Assembly: GCF_004137855.1 (NCBI RefSeq)
Contig: NZ_QBKB01000002.1
Span: 941,518-1,005,517, forward strand
DNA: 64,000 bases
Origin: Methanohalophilus profundi
GTDB lineage: Archaea > Halobacteriota > Methanosarcinia > Methanosarcinales > Methanosarcinaceae
Direction of reading: 5' to 3'
The translations under genes were made by a program, and so were the position numbers. Shown piece by piece: positions 8,700-17,978 of this stretch. The stretch's first letter is position 1. Every line of letters starts with the position of its first letter. The notes under the pieces were generated by a model. That model was not told the origin of the DNA. It worked only from the letters and a program-made list of their open reading frames with translations, and searched no databases.

Positions 8700-9649
8700 T
8701 TGCTCCCCTCCTTGATGGATTGGACCTTACGATCCAGTTTTTCTTTAATTGCAGGATTCAGCTGACCGGAAAAAGCATCCACCCTGCTTGCGATACTCAG
8801 GCTTGAAGCAAGAGCGCGGGCCATTTTGCCCCGGATTTTGGGATGGGAATTCTTGATTAAAGGATGATTGAAAATAATACCGTGTTTGGGAGAAGTAGCC
8901 TTGCCTCTGAGATGTTTGAATAAGGCCTGGTTTGCACCCATTACCTGAATGGTACTTGACGGCATGCGGGAGAGAGATTGCAATCCGCCGGCCATACTGA
9001 TCAATCGAGCACCCAGATTGGCTCCTGCAACCTCATCCAGATTGGGAGCGAGTTGTTCCATGTTTTTGTGAATATAGGCTTCTATCACATGACGCCTCTC
9101 ATACAGGGAAGTGAGGTCCGCTGCAAAAGCCTTTATGATAGCTCCGTCCTCTGCATCCATTTCCATACCCACCGACGAGCGGGCAGCCTCATGGAACTGC
9201 GAATCCTGCTGTAAATCCTGCCTGAGCCCGTTTTCGGCTACGAATTTAGCCAGGTTTTCGGTAAGCATGCCTGCTTCGGGGAAATGTTCACCGTACCATA
9301 TACCCAATCTCTCAGCCAGCAGGTTGGCCGCCTCATCAATATCATCCAGCGCTTCCACGGCATGGATAATTCGCAAATCCGGAGAATAAGAGTTCTTTAT
9401 CTTAAGCCGTGTGGCTGCAATACATACTTGCTGCAACAGGGAATAATATTCAGTTTCCCCTGCTACGAAACCACACTCAATAGCGTTTTGAACAGGATCA
9501 AACCCTGCCGGCGGGATTTGTTTGGGATCTGCCTGAAAGACAAGCAATCTTTCTGCCAGCTGCTGCACATCCTGAGTACAGGGACTGCAGTCAGCCACAC
9601 TTCCATCTTCATTGATTTCAATATCTGCAAACCAGGTTTTCACATTCAA
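8696..9649 (-). CDS. nop5: Nop5 (Nop56/58 homologue), box C/D sRNP core protein
   Basis: Nop5 bridges fibrillarin and the L7Ae-bound sRNA. The 317-residue protein has an N-terminal fibrillarin-binding domain, a central coiled-coil (about 100-180), and the C-terminal Nop domain with GANLGARLISMAGGLQSLSR and the SSTIQVMGANQALFKHL signature. It ends in a short basic tail. It overlaps flpA by four bases and sits two bases downstream of the beta-RFAP synthase gene, so all three are probably transcribed together. Confidence 0.96.
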   Translation of the reverse strand: MNVKTWFADIEINEDGSVADCSPCTQDVQQLAERLLVFQADPKQIPPAGFDPVQNAIECGFVAGETEYYSLLQQVCIAATRLKIKNSYSPDLRIIHAVEALDDIDEAANLLAERLGIWYGEHFPEAGMLTENLAKFVAENGLRQDLQQDSQFHEAARSSVGMEMDAEDGAIIKAFAADLTSLYERRHVIEAYIHKNMEQLAPNLDEVAGANLGARLISMAGGLQSLSRMPSSTIQVMGANQALFKHLRGKATSPKHGIIFNHPLIKNSHPKIRGKMARALASSLSIASRVDAFSGQLNPAIKEKLDRKVQSIKEGSK

Positions 9650-9651
9650 GG

Positions 9652-10611
9652 TTAATCCATCCTTATATCCGCACCGGTGTTATTGGGAGTTGTAAGCAAA
9701 ACCTTGCCTCCTATATTCTCATCCAGGAATTTTTGCATTTGTCGGACAATACGTTTCCCCTGAGTCTCATTTTCAACAAAACCACATATTGCAGGCCCAA
9801 AGGAACTCATCCCGACACCATGGGTGTCGGCCAGTCTCATCTGTTCAATTACGTCTTGCACCTGCTGGCTCTGCAGGGATATCTCTTGCTTTTTGAAGCC
9901 CAGTGTCTGCAGGCTGTCAAGTGCACTGGCGAAGTTCTCAATATCTTTTTCAATAACTGCCGGAATCATCTGCATCAGAACAATGTGGGAGATCGCCTGT
10001 ACATCCTCCAGGGGTACAGGACAGACCTGCCTGAAAATATCGACTTCCTGTGCATCATGTGCTCCCTGCCTGTCAGGAAGGGCCAACACTATGGGCCAGT
10101 CAGGAAAATCATGCCTGAAAACTATAGGAGCGGGAGGGGCCGGACTGGCAGAGGAGGGAGAAAAAGCGCCTTTATCAGAAAAACTATGTCCGCAATCCAC
10201 AAGGAAACCTCCTTCCTCAAAAGCCGCCACACCAATGCCGGAAGTACCACCCCGGCCCACTTTTTGGGCCATCTGTCTGACAGAAAATCCCAGTTCGAAA
10301 AGCTCGTTGATCGCAGCCGCAGTACACAAAGCCACCTGTGTACCCGAGCCCAGACCTACATGGGCAGGCATGTCCTCATCAAGATAGATACTGATCCCTT
10401 CTCCTTCAGGCAGCAGGGCAAAAACTGCAGATTGCACTTTGTCGTACAGCAATGAACTGCCGGTAATCTCCACATGATCACTTTTTTCAGCAGTAAGATG
10501 TATGTGGGGATACTGCAGACTAACCCCCACTCCCCCATCAACCCGGCCCAGGGAAGCATTAAGGTCAATCAGAGAGAGGTGCAGCCTTGAAGGGGATGTA
10601 ATCTCGATCAT
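9652..10611 (-). CDS. mptG: beta-ribofuranosylaminobenzene 5'-phosphate synthase
   Basis: This enzyme condenses 4-hydroxybenzoate (or 4-aminobenzoate) with PRPP to give the first arylamine-type intermediate of tetrahydromethanopterin, the C1 carrier of methanogenesis. The 319-residue protein belongs to the GHMP fold: it opens with ITSPSRLHLSLIDLN, and the glycine-rich loop is PAHVGLGSGTQVALCTAAA at about residues 79-97. A second glycine-rich region (GRGGTSGIGVAAFEEGGF) follows. The C-terminal part contains THGVGMSSFGPAICGFV. Its presence is diagnostic for a methanopterin-using archaeon. Confidence 0.92.
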   Translation of the reverse strand: MIEITSPSRLHLSLIDLNASLGRVDGGVGVSLQYPHIHLTAEKSDHVEITGSSLLYDKVQSAVFALLPEGEGISIYLDEDMPAHVGLGSGTQVALCTAAAINELFELGFSVRQMAQKVGRGGTSGIGVAAFEEGGFLVDCGHSFSDKGAFSPSSASPAPPAPIVFRHDFPDWPIVLALPDRQGAHDAQEVDIFRQVCPVPLEDVQAISHIVLMQMIPAVIEKDIENFASALDSLQTLGFKKQEISLQSQQVQDVIEQMRLADTHGVGMSSFGPAICGFVENETQGKRIVRQMQKFLDENIGGKVLLTTPNNTGADIRMD

Positions 10612-10649
10612 AGTACCTTGGAACTAATTCACAATCATATATATATGTG

Positions 10650-12851
10650 TCAGGACAGCTCTTCCATGTCCGAAAAGAAATTGAGCAGGGAATATTTCAC
10701 TTTCCCGGCTTCCACATCAAGGAATTCTGCTCTCTCATCTTCTGGAAATGAAGGGTATACCGAATATTTTCCCAGTCTTTTAACCGAATCCGTCATGAAC
10801 CTGCCATCCAGCAGTATCCTGACACCGTAATCGGTTGGTGAACGTACCACTCTGCCCATGGCCTGTCTGATCTTACGTATCGTGGGAACCTGTACCGCAT
10901 ATTCCCAGCCGGCACCATAACCGAATTCATGATCATAGGCAGATTCCACCGCATGCATCCTGTCATTCAGGGCTGAATAGCCTACACCGACCACCACAAC
11001 AACCCGACCCCGGCCATTGCGGTAATCCACTCCTTCACTGAGGGTACCCCAGAGATAGGTGAAAAGGACGGCTTTGCCTCCCTGCTCTCCGGTCTGGAAG
11101 AATTGCTTGCGTATATCCTGAGCAGATACCCCGGTTTCATCAAGGAACAGTTCGACATCAACCACACCATCGAATTTGCGGAAATAACGTTTTGCCTCAA
11201 AGGCATTCGGGAAAAAGATTATCACATTGCCCCCGGCATTTTCAATGGTGTCCTGTAGCACCTGTTCTAATATCTGCAGGTTCTGGGGATCGTCCCGTAT
11301 TCTTGAATACTGGGGAGGCACGGATACTGCGATTGTCAATCTGCGTTCTTCAGGAAAAGTCAGACCGTATGCTAAATCGCATGTCTGCCGTGTGATACCC
11401 AGTGTGCTTTTGATCATATCAAAGGGACGCAGAGTTGCAGACATCAGGATTGCTGAGTAGATCGAATCCAGCAGCGGACCTGTAACGTTTTTCGGGATAC
11501 AGGTGAATAGTTCCAGCCTGCCATAGATCTCCCCGCCCTGATCCCGGCGGACATTGAGTACCGGATAATAATTCTCGTTGTTGCAGAGTTTGAGATACTG
11601 GGAGAAGAATTCTGCTGTGGGGTTTAGGTGGGATCTTTTCAGGATAGGCGTCTGGCCCTGTTTGTACTGTTCATGATAGGCATTATCCAGTAAACCCCCC
11701 ACTTCAGCAGCAATCCCGAGCAATTCCTGTACCTGTTTTTCCTCCCCATAACCGGTTTCTTTCATCCGCCTCATGAAACGGGCGTGGACCACATCATTTC
11801 TTTCATAGGGGTCACTTATGCGTATATCATACCAGTTGCGCCCCACACGCTGGCGTTCCCCGAACTTGAAACGGTTATCATAGGTATCCCTGACCACTTC
11901 CAGGAGAATGGAGAGCACGGCTTCCACATCTTCTACCGGCATGGAGGTGAAAAGATCACTTTTTTCATTGGCATTAAGTTCAGCCAGGGCACTTTCAATG
12001 GTATGTTCGGTCAAAGTAATGGATGAATGGGATCTGGCAGCATTTTCTATATTATGGGCTTCATCAAATATTGCAATGATATCTTCGGGTTCTTTATCCA
12101 TCCAGCGCAGCATTGTGGAAAATATCATATCATTGAGGATATGATGAAAATTGGCTATGACAAGGTCGGCATTTTTCAATTCCCGCTTGAGAAGTTCATA
12201 TCCACACATGCCGTTCTCAGCGGCGTAATCACTGACCTCTTCGGGATCGCGTACATCCTGGAACAGCCACTTCTGGAATTTGTCATCCTCTGCCCTTAAA
12301 ACCTCATACAGAGGATCACATGAACGTTTCCTCAGGGAACTTGCTTTTTCCTCGAGTTTTTCCCGCTCCTCCTCGACAGCATCCCTCAGAGAAGCATGAG
12401 CTGCTTCTCCCGAGGATTTGTACTCGTCCCAGGCAGCCTTTGATTCCTGTTTTTTGAGAATGATTTCCTTTTCGATCTCCATGAGATCATAGGTATTATC
12501 CCGTTTGGCCTCGCATTCATCATACCCCTGTTTCAGGGGACACATGCCCATCTTACCCTTGAAAACCAGGACCTTGATGTCATGGGTACGTTTAATCTGG
12601 CGGGCTTCATCTATGAACTGTAACATCTGTTGATGGACATTCGTGGCAATGAACACAGTTTTGCCCAATTGTTTTCCCACATGCAGCGAAGGAACCAGAG
12701 CACTCAGGGTCTTCCCGGTCCCACAGGCTCCTTCAAAAAGCACCAGATTTTCTTCCAGCAGGGAGCGGTGAATCTTCTCCATTGCGTCCTTCTGGTTGGG
12801 ATAACATTGCTCCAGGGGGAAGTACTGGATATAATTGTCAGGGGTGCTCAT
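10650..12851 (-). CDS. XPD/Rad3-type superfamily 2 DNA helicase
   Basis: A 733-residue ATP-dependent 5'-3' DNA helicase of the XPD family, probably acting in repair or replication fork processing. Walker A is GACGTGKT at about residues 41-48 and the DEAH box is IFDEAHNIENAARS. Cysteines of the iron-sulfur domain are seen at MCPLKQGYDEC, SCDPLYE and GMCGYEL. Motifs V-VI near the C-terminus include WGTLSEGVDYRNGRGR and QAMGRVVRSPTDYG. An unusual charged coiled-coil insertion (about 120-175) sits between the cysteines. It is 38 bases upstream of mptG on the same strand. Confidence 0.92.
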   Translation of the reverse strand: MSTPDNYIQYFPLEQCYPNQKDAMEKIHRSLLEENLVLFEGACGTGKTLSALVPSLHVGKQLGKTVFIATNVHQQMLQFIDEARQIKRTHDIKVLVFKGKMGMCPLKQGYDECEAKRDNTYDLMEIEKEIILKKQESKAAWDEYKSSGEAAHASLRDAVEEEREKLEEKASSLRKRSCDPLYEVLRAEDDKFQKWLFQDVRDPEEVSDYAAENGMCGYELLKRELKNADLVIANFHHILNDMIFSTMLRWMDKEPEDIIAIFDEAHNIENAARSHSSITLTEHTIESALAELNANEKSDLFTSMPVEDVEAVLSILLEVVRDTYDNRFKFGERQRVGRNWYDIRISDPYERNDVVHARFMRRMKETGYGEEKQVQELLGIAAEVGGLLDNAYHEQYKQGQTPILKRSHLNPTAEFFSQYLKLCNNENYYPVLNVRRDQGGEIYGRLELFTCIPKNVTGPLLDSIYSAILMSATLRPFDMIKSTLGITRQTCDLAYGLTFPEERRLTIAVSVPPQYSRIRDDPQNLQILEQVLQDTIENAGGNVIIFFPNAFEAKRYFRKFDGVVDVELFLDETGVSAQDIRKQFFQTGEQGGKAVLFTYLWGTLSEGVDYRNGRGRVVVVVGVGYSALNDRMHAVESAYDHEFGYGAGWEYAVQVPTIRKIRQAMGRVVRSPTDYGVRILLDGRFMTDSVKRLGKYSVYPSFPEDERAEFLDVEAGKVKYSLLNFFSDMEELS

Positions 12852-12907
12852 GGCTTTCCCTAAAGCTCCTCCTATTAAAAAGATATTGGATGGGAATTTT
12901 ATGCGTG

Positions 12908-13456
12908 TCAGGAAGCGGTCAGAGTTTCTTCTATGATTACTGTGTTGGTAGGCGTATGTATGATTTTTACAGTTATCTGGTCACCTTTTTTCAGGGGACA
13001 TGCGTTCTCCCCACTGTTAATACGGAACATAAGCAATTCGCCTGTAGAAAATTCGATTTCTTTGATTGCTCCGGCAATTCCATCAGAACTTTTGTCGAAT
13101 ATATCTTCATTCCCTTCTATATTTTCGGAGGAAAGAGCCACACCAACATAAGGCACATGCTCCGCCGGAAGATTGACTAATTTAACACGTTCCCCACAAA
13201 CTTCAGTAGCATCCACCACAATTTCAATATCAGATAAATTAATACAATCGCCCCCTTCATGATAGAGATAGACTTTCTGGTCATCACCTCCGTCCACATC
13301 ACGCACCAGTTCCCCGCTTGAATGTGCCACAAATGGTGCAGGCTCCTGCATTTCAAAGGCTGTGGCAAAGAAGATCAGAGTGACTCCAAGAACAATGGTT
13401 ATGGCAATCATTAACATGATGCCGACAACAGGAGAAATTGCTTTTTCATCTTTCAT
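12908..13456 (-). CDS. Archaeal type IV pilin-like protein (DUF1628 family)
   Basis: The 182-residue protein starts MKDEKAISPVVGIMLMIAIT, a class III signal peptide recognised by the archaeal prepilin peptidase; the conserved ISPVVG segment leads into a single hydrophobic helix. The rest is an extracellular beta domain with three cysteines that could form disulfides (GGDCIN, VCGERV, NACPLKKGD). The protein probably forms an adhesion pilus or a surface subunit. No pilus assembly genes are adjacent. Confidence 0.85.
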   Translation of the reverse strand: MKDEKAISPVVGIMLMIAITIVLGVTLIFFATAFEMQEPAPFVAHSSGELVRDVDGGDDQKVYLYHEGGDCINLSDIEIVVDATEVCGERVKLVNLPAEHVPYVGVALSSENIEGNEDIFDKSSDGIAGAIKEIEFSTGELLMFRINSGENACPLKKGDQITVKIIHTPTNTVIIEETLTAS

Positions 13457-13679
13457 TGTATCATATATCCAAATTGAGAGTGTGTTTACAATATCATTAT
13501 ATTACACCAAAATAAATATGTCTGTTAAGTTAAAAAGATTCTGCAATCGTTCCGTACTCATTCGAAGTAAGGGTGAAAACAGATGCCATAAATCCTAATC
13601 GATAACTTTTTATTTTAGTTATTTAATGATAGGATGAAGTCTATTAAGACATCAAAAATTAACAGGAGAGTCGATAGAT

Positions 13680-13856
13680 ATGGTAGCAGTAATCAATGTT
13701 GACGAATGTGTAGGTTGCGGAGCATGTGTGGACGAATGTCCCTCTGAAGCAATCTCAATGAACGATGAAAACATTGCAGTCGTAGACGCTGAAGAGTGTG
13801 TAGACTGTGGTGTATGTGTGGACGTCTGTCCAACCGAAGCAATAACAATGGAATAA
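13680..13856 (+). CDS. Two-[4Fe-4S] ferredoxin
   Basis: This 58-residue ferredoxin carries two complete cluster motifs, [11 protein letters not shown] at residues 10-20 and [11 protein letters not shown] at 40-50, each followed by proline. It is highly acidic, as expected for an electron carrier in a salt-adapted methanogen. It would carry low-potential electrons between soluble oxidoreductases and membrane complexes; the specific partner is unknown. The start is ATG with AGGAGAG about 11 bases before it. A 20-base perfect palindrome overlaps its last codons. Confidence 0.93.
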   Translation: MVAVINVDECVGCGACVDECPSEAISMNDENIAVVDAEECVDCGVCVDVCPTEAITME

Positions 13857-13866
13857 TTATTCCATT
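13847..13866. terminator. 20-base perfect palindrome across the ferredoxin stop codon
   Basis: The sequence is AATGGAATAATTATTCCATT and equals its own reverse complement. It covers the last two codons and the stop of the ferredoxin gene and is followed by a T-rich tail (TTCTCTTTACTTTTTT). It could act as a terminator or mRNA-stabilising hairpin, or bind a dimeric regulator. Confidence 0.45.
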
Positions 13867-14083
13867 TTCTCTTTACTTTTTTGAACAAATTTGCCGGGTC
13901 AATCCTATGTCTGAAGAGGGAATCTATTACGTAATCAGAAATTACAGAACTACTTCCTATTCTTCAGGTGCCACGGGTTTGGACAGAGTGCGATTGTATC
14001 AGGCATACCTTTTATGAAGGTAGGAAAATGCAGCCTCAACAAATCTTTTTTACAAACAGGCTGTATTCTTCCATCATCCTCAT

Positions 14084-14130
14084 TTTACATATAATATATT
14101 TACATAATATTTTTGAACAATATCCGGAGG
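14084..14130 (+). promoter_or_regulatory. pyrH promoter and ribosome site
   Basis: A long TATA-type element (TTTACATATAATATATTTA, 14084-14102) is followed by CCGGAGG at 14124-14130, seven bases before the ATG at 14138. The spacing suits archaeal transcription with a short leader. Confidence 0.6.
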
Positions 14131-14137
14131 ACCATTC

Positions 14138-14842
14138 ATGCTAGTAGTAATATCAATAGGCGGATCCATTCTTGCCAGGGACCTAGATCCAGAGAGGTTC
14201 GCAAAATACGCCGACATGCTGGAAGAACTTTCGAAAGAACATTCCGTGGTAGTAGTGACCGGCGGAGGTGTTGCCGCCCGCCAGTACATAGAAACTGCCA
14301 GGCAGGTCGGAGCTAATGAGGTCACCTGTGATTTTATAGGGATCGATGTTACCCGCCTCAATGCCCAGCTTCTAATATCTGCCCTGGGTAAAAATGCCTA
14401 TCCAGAACCACCTCAGAGTTACAGGGATGCAGAACTTGCACTGTCCTCCGGCAAGATCATTGTAATGGGAGGGGTTATCCCGGGACAGACCACAGATACG
14501 GTGTCCGCTGTACTTGCCGAGTATCTGGGAGCTGAGTTAATGGTGATTGCAACTTCTGTGGACGGCGTATATTCAAAAGACCCGACAACATCCCCTGATG
14601 CTATAAAATTTGATGTGATGAGTCCCAAAGAACTGCTTGATGTGGTAATGTCCACCGAAATGAAAGCCGGTTCAAAATCCCCTGTCGACCCCCTGGCTGC
14701 AAAAATAATCGAGAGATGCAATATTGAAACAATCGTTATGGATGGTTCCAGTGAAGGGGATATTTACAAAGTCGTAATGCAGGAAAAAATAAAGAGTGAG
14801 CCTGTCGAAGGAGAACGTGTGGGTACACGGATTAAGAGCTGA
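14138..14842 (+). CDS. pyrH: Uridylate kinase, archaeal type
   Basis: PyrH phosphorylates UMP to UDP with ATP. The 234-residue protein belongs to the amino-acid kinase fold: ISIGGSILARDLD at the N-terminus binds phosphate, VVVTGGGVAARQYIE follows, and SVDGVYSKDPTTSPDAIKF is the nucleotide-binding part. GGVIPGQTTDTVSA is the UMP loop. Length and order are normal. It has its own promoter and a strong ribosome site, and it is the only intact metabolic gene between the ferredoxin and the orphan archaellum fragment. Confidence 0.95.
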   Translation: MLVVISIGGSILARDLDPERFAKYADMLEELSKEHSVVVVTGGGVAARQYIETARQVGANEVTCDFIGIDVTRLNAQLLISALGKNAYPEPPQSYRDAELALSSGKIIVMGGVIPGQTTDTVSAVLAEYLGAELMVIATSVDGVYSKDPTTSPDAIKFDVMSPKELLDVVMSTEMKAGSKSPVDPLAAKIIERCNIETIVMDGSSEGDIYKVVMQEKIKSEPVEGERVGTRIKS

Positions 14843-14882
14843 TCAGCCACAATTGCGGATTATTTGTAAATAATAGTATTTT

Positions 14883-15203
14883 ATGGGCTCTGTAGAAACC
14901 TATTCTCTACCCTCAAGTCAACTTATGCAGGATATGTTCACTTCATCCATGCAATCACCCGATGGTGTTGATACCGGCATAGGGATGATCCTGCATACGG
15001 ATGTGGGAAGCCTGGAGACCCTTTCCCTCCTGGTCCTTCTGATCATAGCGGTCCATGCCATTATATCCGCTCTGATGATCCGGGTTGTAGACGGAGGACA
15101 TCCTCTGGTCGGAGCTACTGATTTTGTGATTATGATGTGGATTGGCGGAGGAAGCGCCGTGGTAACAGAGAAGGGAATTGCCTCCCTGCTGGGCGTGACC
15201 TGA
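14883..15203 (+). pseudogene. Orphan C-terminal fragment resembling archaellum assembly protein ArlJ (FlaJ)
   Basis: The frame encodes 106 residues. The second half has two transmembrane helices (about 44-68 and 80-104) separated by ALMIRVVDGGHPLVGATDFV, which matches the end of ArlJ/FlaJ and of archaeal GspF-like proteins, where IRVVDGGH is a hallmark. A full protein has more than 500 residues, so at most the last fifth is present. No other archaellum gene is nearby. It starts 40 bases after pyrH with no good ribosome site. I judge it a remnant, though a short membrane protein that is still expressed cannot be excluded. Confidence 0.55.
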
Positions 15204-15206
15204 AAA

Positions 15207-16202
15207 TCAGGAATGGGATTGTACGTAGTGTACCAGAAACTCTGTTACTTCTGCCGTTGTGGAGTTGCCACCCAGATCAGCAGTCTTTATATTTGCATTA
15301 ACAGAAGCCTCCACCGCTTCCCTGACAATTTGGGCCTCTTGAGATCTATCCAGCCAGTCAAGCAGCATGGCCACTGAAAGCACGGCTGCAATCGGATTGG
15401 CTATGCCCTTGCCTGCAATATCGGGAGCACTGCCGTGTACCGGTTCAAAAAAAGCCTGTTTTTTTCCAATATTGACACTGGCCAGCAAGCCCAGACTTCC
15501 CACAAGCGCCCCGCCGAGGTCACTCAGGATATCCCCGTAGAGGTTGGGAGCCACCACTACATCATATTTTACGGGAGAGCGCACCATATCATACGCCATG
15601 GCGTCTACCAGCATAGCGTCATGAGTTACGTCGTAGGATTGGGCAACGTCCCTGCAGGTATTCAGGAACAGGGAATCCGCCTTGATCACATTGGATTTGT
15701 GGACAATTGTCAGATGATTGTCTCGTTTGGCGGCATATTCACAGGCTACTTGTGCAATACGCTCGCAAGCCCGGCGAGTGATTATACGCTTGCTCCAGGC
15801 TTCATTCTCGCCCACTTCCTCAATTGACGAATACAAGCCTTCAGTGTTTTCCCGCACCACCAGGATATCAAAATCAGTGCTGTCTGTGGCACCTATTATT
15901 CCCTTTATGGGTTTTAAAGGCCGAATATTGGCATAGAGGTCCAGTTCCCGGCGGATGGTCAGCAGCACACTCTTATAGTCGGGATCTGACGGAGTTGTAA
16001 CCGCTCCGAACAGGATGCAGTCACAGTTTTTCAGGATTTCGAGATCTGCATCCGTGATTGCCTTACCGGCCTTTTCCCATTTACCGTAACCCAGTTCCAG
16101 AGAGATTTTTTCCAGTTGCAGATCGAAGCAATCCAGTACCTGCAATGCCGCAGGAATTACCTCCCTGCCCACACCATCCCCTTCAATTACAGCCAGTTTC
16201 AT
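15207..16202 (-). CDS. Homoisocitrate / 3-isopropylmalate dehydrogenase (AksF or LeuB)
   Basis: A 331-residue NAD(P)-dependent beta-decarboxylating dehydrogenase. It has the N-terminal VIEGDGVGREVIPAAL, the substrate arginine region RRELDLYANIRPLK, the catalytic lysine/tyrosine region and metal-binding DILSDLGGALVGSLG, and the NAD loop EPVHGSAPDIAGKGIANP. The neighbouring small aconitase subunit has the YLRT loop of homoaconitase, so the coenzyme B pathway role (AksF) is favoured over leucine synthesis. The start overlaps the corrected stop of the upstream gene by four bases. Confidence 0.88.
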   Translation of the reverse strand: MKLAVIEGDGVGREVIPAALQVLDCFDLQLEKISLELGYGKWEKAGKAITDADLEILKNCDCILFGAVTTPSDPDYKSVLLTIRRELDLYANIRPLKPIKGIIGATDSTDFDILVVRENTEGLYSSIEEVGENEAWSKRIITRRACERIAQVACEYAAKRDNHLTIVHKSNVIKADSLFLNTCRDVAQSYDVTHDAMLVDAMAYDMVRSPVKYDVVVAPNLYGDILSDLGGALVGSLGLLASVNIGKKQAFFEPVHGSAPDIAGKGIANPIAAVLSVAMLLDWLDRSQEAQIVREAVEASVNANIKTADLGGNSTTAEVTEFLVHYVQSHS

Positions 16203-17046
16203 GCATTATCCGTCCTTATCCTGTCCACAAGATCCCTGATCATATTTGCCACATCAAATTCGGAGGCACCCCAGTGCACGGTTGCGCCAGGAAAACCATT
16301 GATGGTAACCTGCCCGCATTCTCAGCCCGGCAACAGCGAGCGATGAAGGGCCCTGTGGGTCTGACTATATCACTGGTGAAGGGACAGAGACTGATAAACT
16401 CATATTCCAGCCCCGGGAAACGGGATTCGAAAAGAGAGCGGGAAATTTCACAACCCACAAGTAAAGAGCCGGGTTTTTCGATCACATCGGTGTCAAGGCA
16501 TTTGCCTTCAAGACCCGAGGAAGAGCAGGGGAAAACCGTATCAGGACCACTGTATTGGGTCAGATCAATCGTGTTTTCTTTGAACGTGATTGTGAGATCG
16601 CCGAATATACCCGAAGTTTCTAGGCGGCGCATCACATCGGTCAGCCAGGAAGGATAGGGGGGAGCGATATCCAGGATTTCAAGTTCCAGTATTGCTGAGG
16701 GGTCGGGTTCATGGACAAAGGTCACATGTTTGTCGATTCCCGTAAAGATGACCGTGGTTATACTGTTTTTACACAATTCTACAGCCTTTTGAATCAGGAG
16801 AGAGCGATCCTTGATATTGAGTTTCTCCTGGAAACTGACAATGTTTGCAGGTTTTGCCAGCAGTTCCACGGATTCGGCTTTACGCAACAGGCCTTCACCA
16901 CTATGTTCCACCTGATAGAGCCATTTGTTTCCATTGCACTTCTCCACAAGCATGTAATGGGTCAGAAAATAGATAGGTTCTTTTGAATCCTCGTCTGGAT
17001 GAATATGGGTTACACCCACATGCTTGTATTCTTGAGGGAATATCAT
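16199..17046 (-). CDS. Conserved methanogen protein of unknown function, one frameshift near 3' end
   Basis: The protein lies between the small aconitase subunit and the dehydrogenase. It starts MIFPQEYKHVGVTHIHP at 17046, four bases after the upstream stop. As sequenced, the frame ends at 16240 after LMWQI. One extra G in the GGG run at 16313-16315 switches to a frame reading QVTINGFPGATVHWGASEF and ending in RIRTDNA, with a TGA at 16199 that overlaps the next ATG. That tail is clearly more protein-like and restores the usual operon overlap. The protein is soluble with no recognised domain. Its place suggests a role in coenzyme B or leucine synthesis. Confidence 0.7.
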
Positions 17047-17050
17047 GGAT

Positions 17051-17545
17051 TTAGCCCTGCTGCTGTTTTTTCCGGTGTTCCACAAGCCCGCCGTCACTCA
17101 GTATTTCCAGCAGGAAATCGGGGATCTGCTGGCCCCTGTAAGTCCTGTCTGCCACTTTCACAGTGCCTTCGGAGAGGTTGACTTCGACCTCATCACCCTC
17201 CTCACATTCCACTTCCGCCTCAATCAAAGGCAGGCCCACATTAATGGAATTGCGGAAAAAGATACGTCCGAAGGATTTAGCAACCACACAACCCACACCT
17301 GCATGTTTGAGCGCCAGGGGAGCCTGTTCTCTGGAGGAGCCACAGCCAAAATTGTTGCCACCGACAATGATGTCACCGGGAGATACTTTGTTTGAAAAAT
17401 CGGGGTCGATGCCTTCCATGGCATGATCGGCAAAGACCTGCATATCGGTGGTGCGCAGGTATTTACCCGGGATGATTACATCGGTGTCCACATCGTCACC
17501 GAAGATCCATGCTTTACCTTTAATCACTTTGTCCAATCCTCTCAC
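17051..17545 (-). CDS. Homoaconitase / isopropylmalate isomerase small subunit (AksE/HacB or LeuD)
   Basis: This 164-residue swivelling domain subunit pairs with a large iron-sulfur subunit not present here. It contains [19 protein letters not shown], the [19 protein letters not shown] loop, and [18 protein letters not shown]. In methanogens the YLRT loop has been linked to homoaconitase specificity in coenzyme B biosynthesis, whereas the isopropylmalate enzyme carries a different tetrapeptide. I therefore favour AksE, with LeuD as the alternative. It is the first gene of a three-gene operon with the unknown protein and the dehydrogenase. Confidence 0.85.
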   Translation of the reverse strand: MRGLDKVIKGKAWIFGDDVDTDVIIPGKYLRTTDMQVFADHAMEGIDPDFSNKVSPGDIIVGGNNFGCGSSREQAPLALKHAGVGCVVAKSFGRIFFRNSINVGLPLIEAEVECEEGDEVEVNLSEGTVKVADRTYRGQQIPDFLLEILSDGGLVEHRKKQQQG

Positions 17546-17621
17546 CTGCTTAGGGATACCTCTTATCTATTATATGTAGATAGCGAATTATGCGTAATTG
17601 TAGTTGTATGCAAAGTGCGCC

Positions 17622-17978
17622 TTATTTCTTCTGATAGCCAAACAATTTGTCATAGGTGGCATGATCAACAATGTCTACAATCATCACAAGAATAGAATTA
17701 CTGCTGTCTGGATCTTTTTTTAGTGTATAGAGCAACCTCCAAAAATGAGGCAATTCCAGCCGGAATAGATTCGTTATGCCATAATTTTTGAGATATGTCC
17801 CCGGAATCAGTTTTTTACTTATAGGTCATCCATAATGTACATCCCTCTTGAGAATATCGGTTTTGTTTCGGATTGCTTCCACAATGGCCATTTCAACTTT
17901 GGAGTCGGATGCCTTCTCTTGCAACCAATGATAACTATCAGCTGCGTTGTCGATCAGGACGATCCGAACCTTTTTCAT
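17622..17978 (-). pseudogene. RelE-superfamily toxin with in-frame TGA
   Basis: The frame reads from ATG 17978 (MKKVRIVLIDNAADSYHWL) through an in-frame TGA at 17826-17828 to TAA at 17622. The second half (PISKKLIPGTYLKNYGITNL, FRLELPHFWRLLYTL) is well preserved and matches archaeal RelE-like toxins, where HYGxPISKKLIP is typical. The start overlaps the antitoxin stop by four bases (ATGA). Because everything else is intact, the stop looks recent. As sequenced the toxin would be inactive. Confidence 0.7.
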
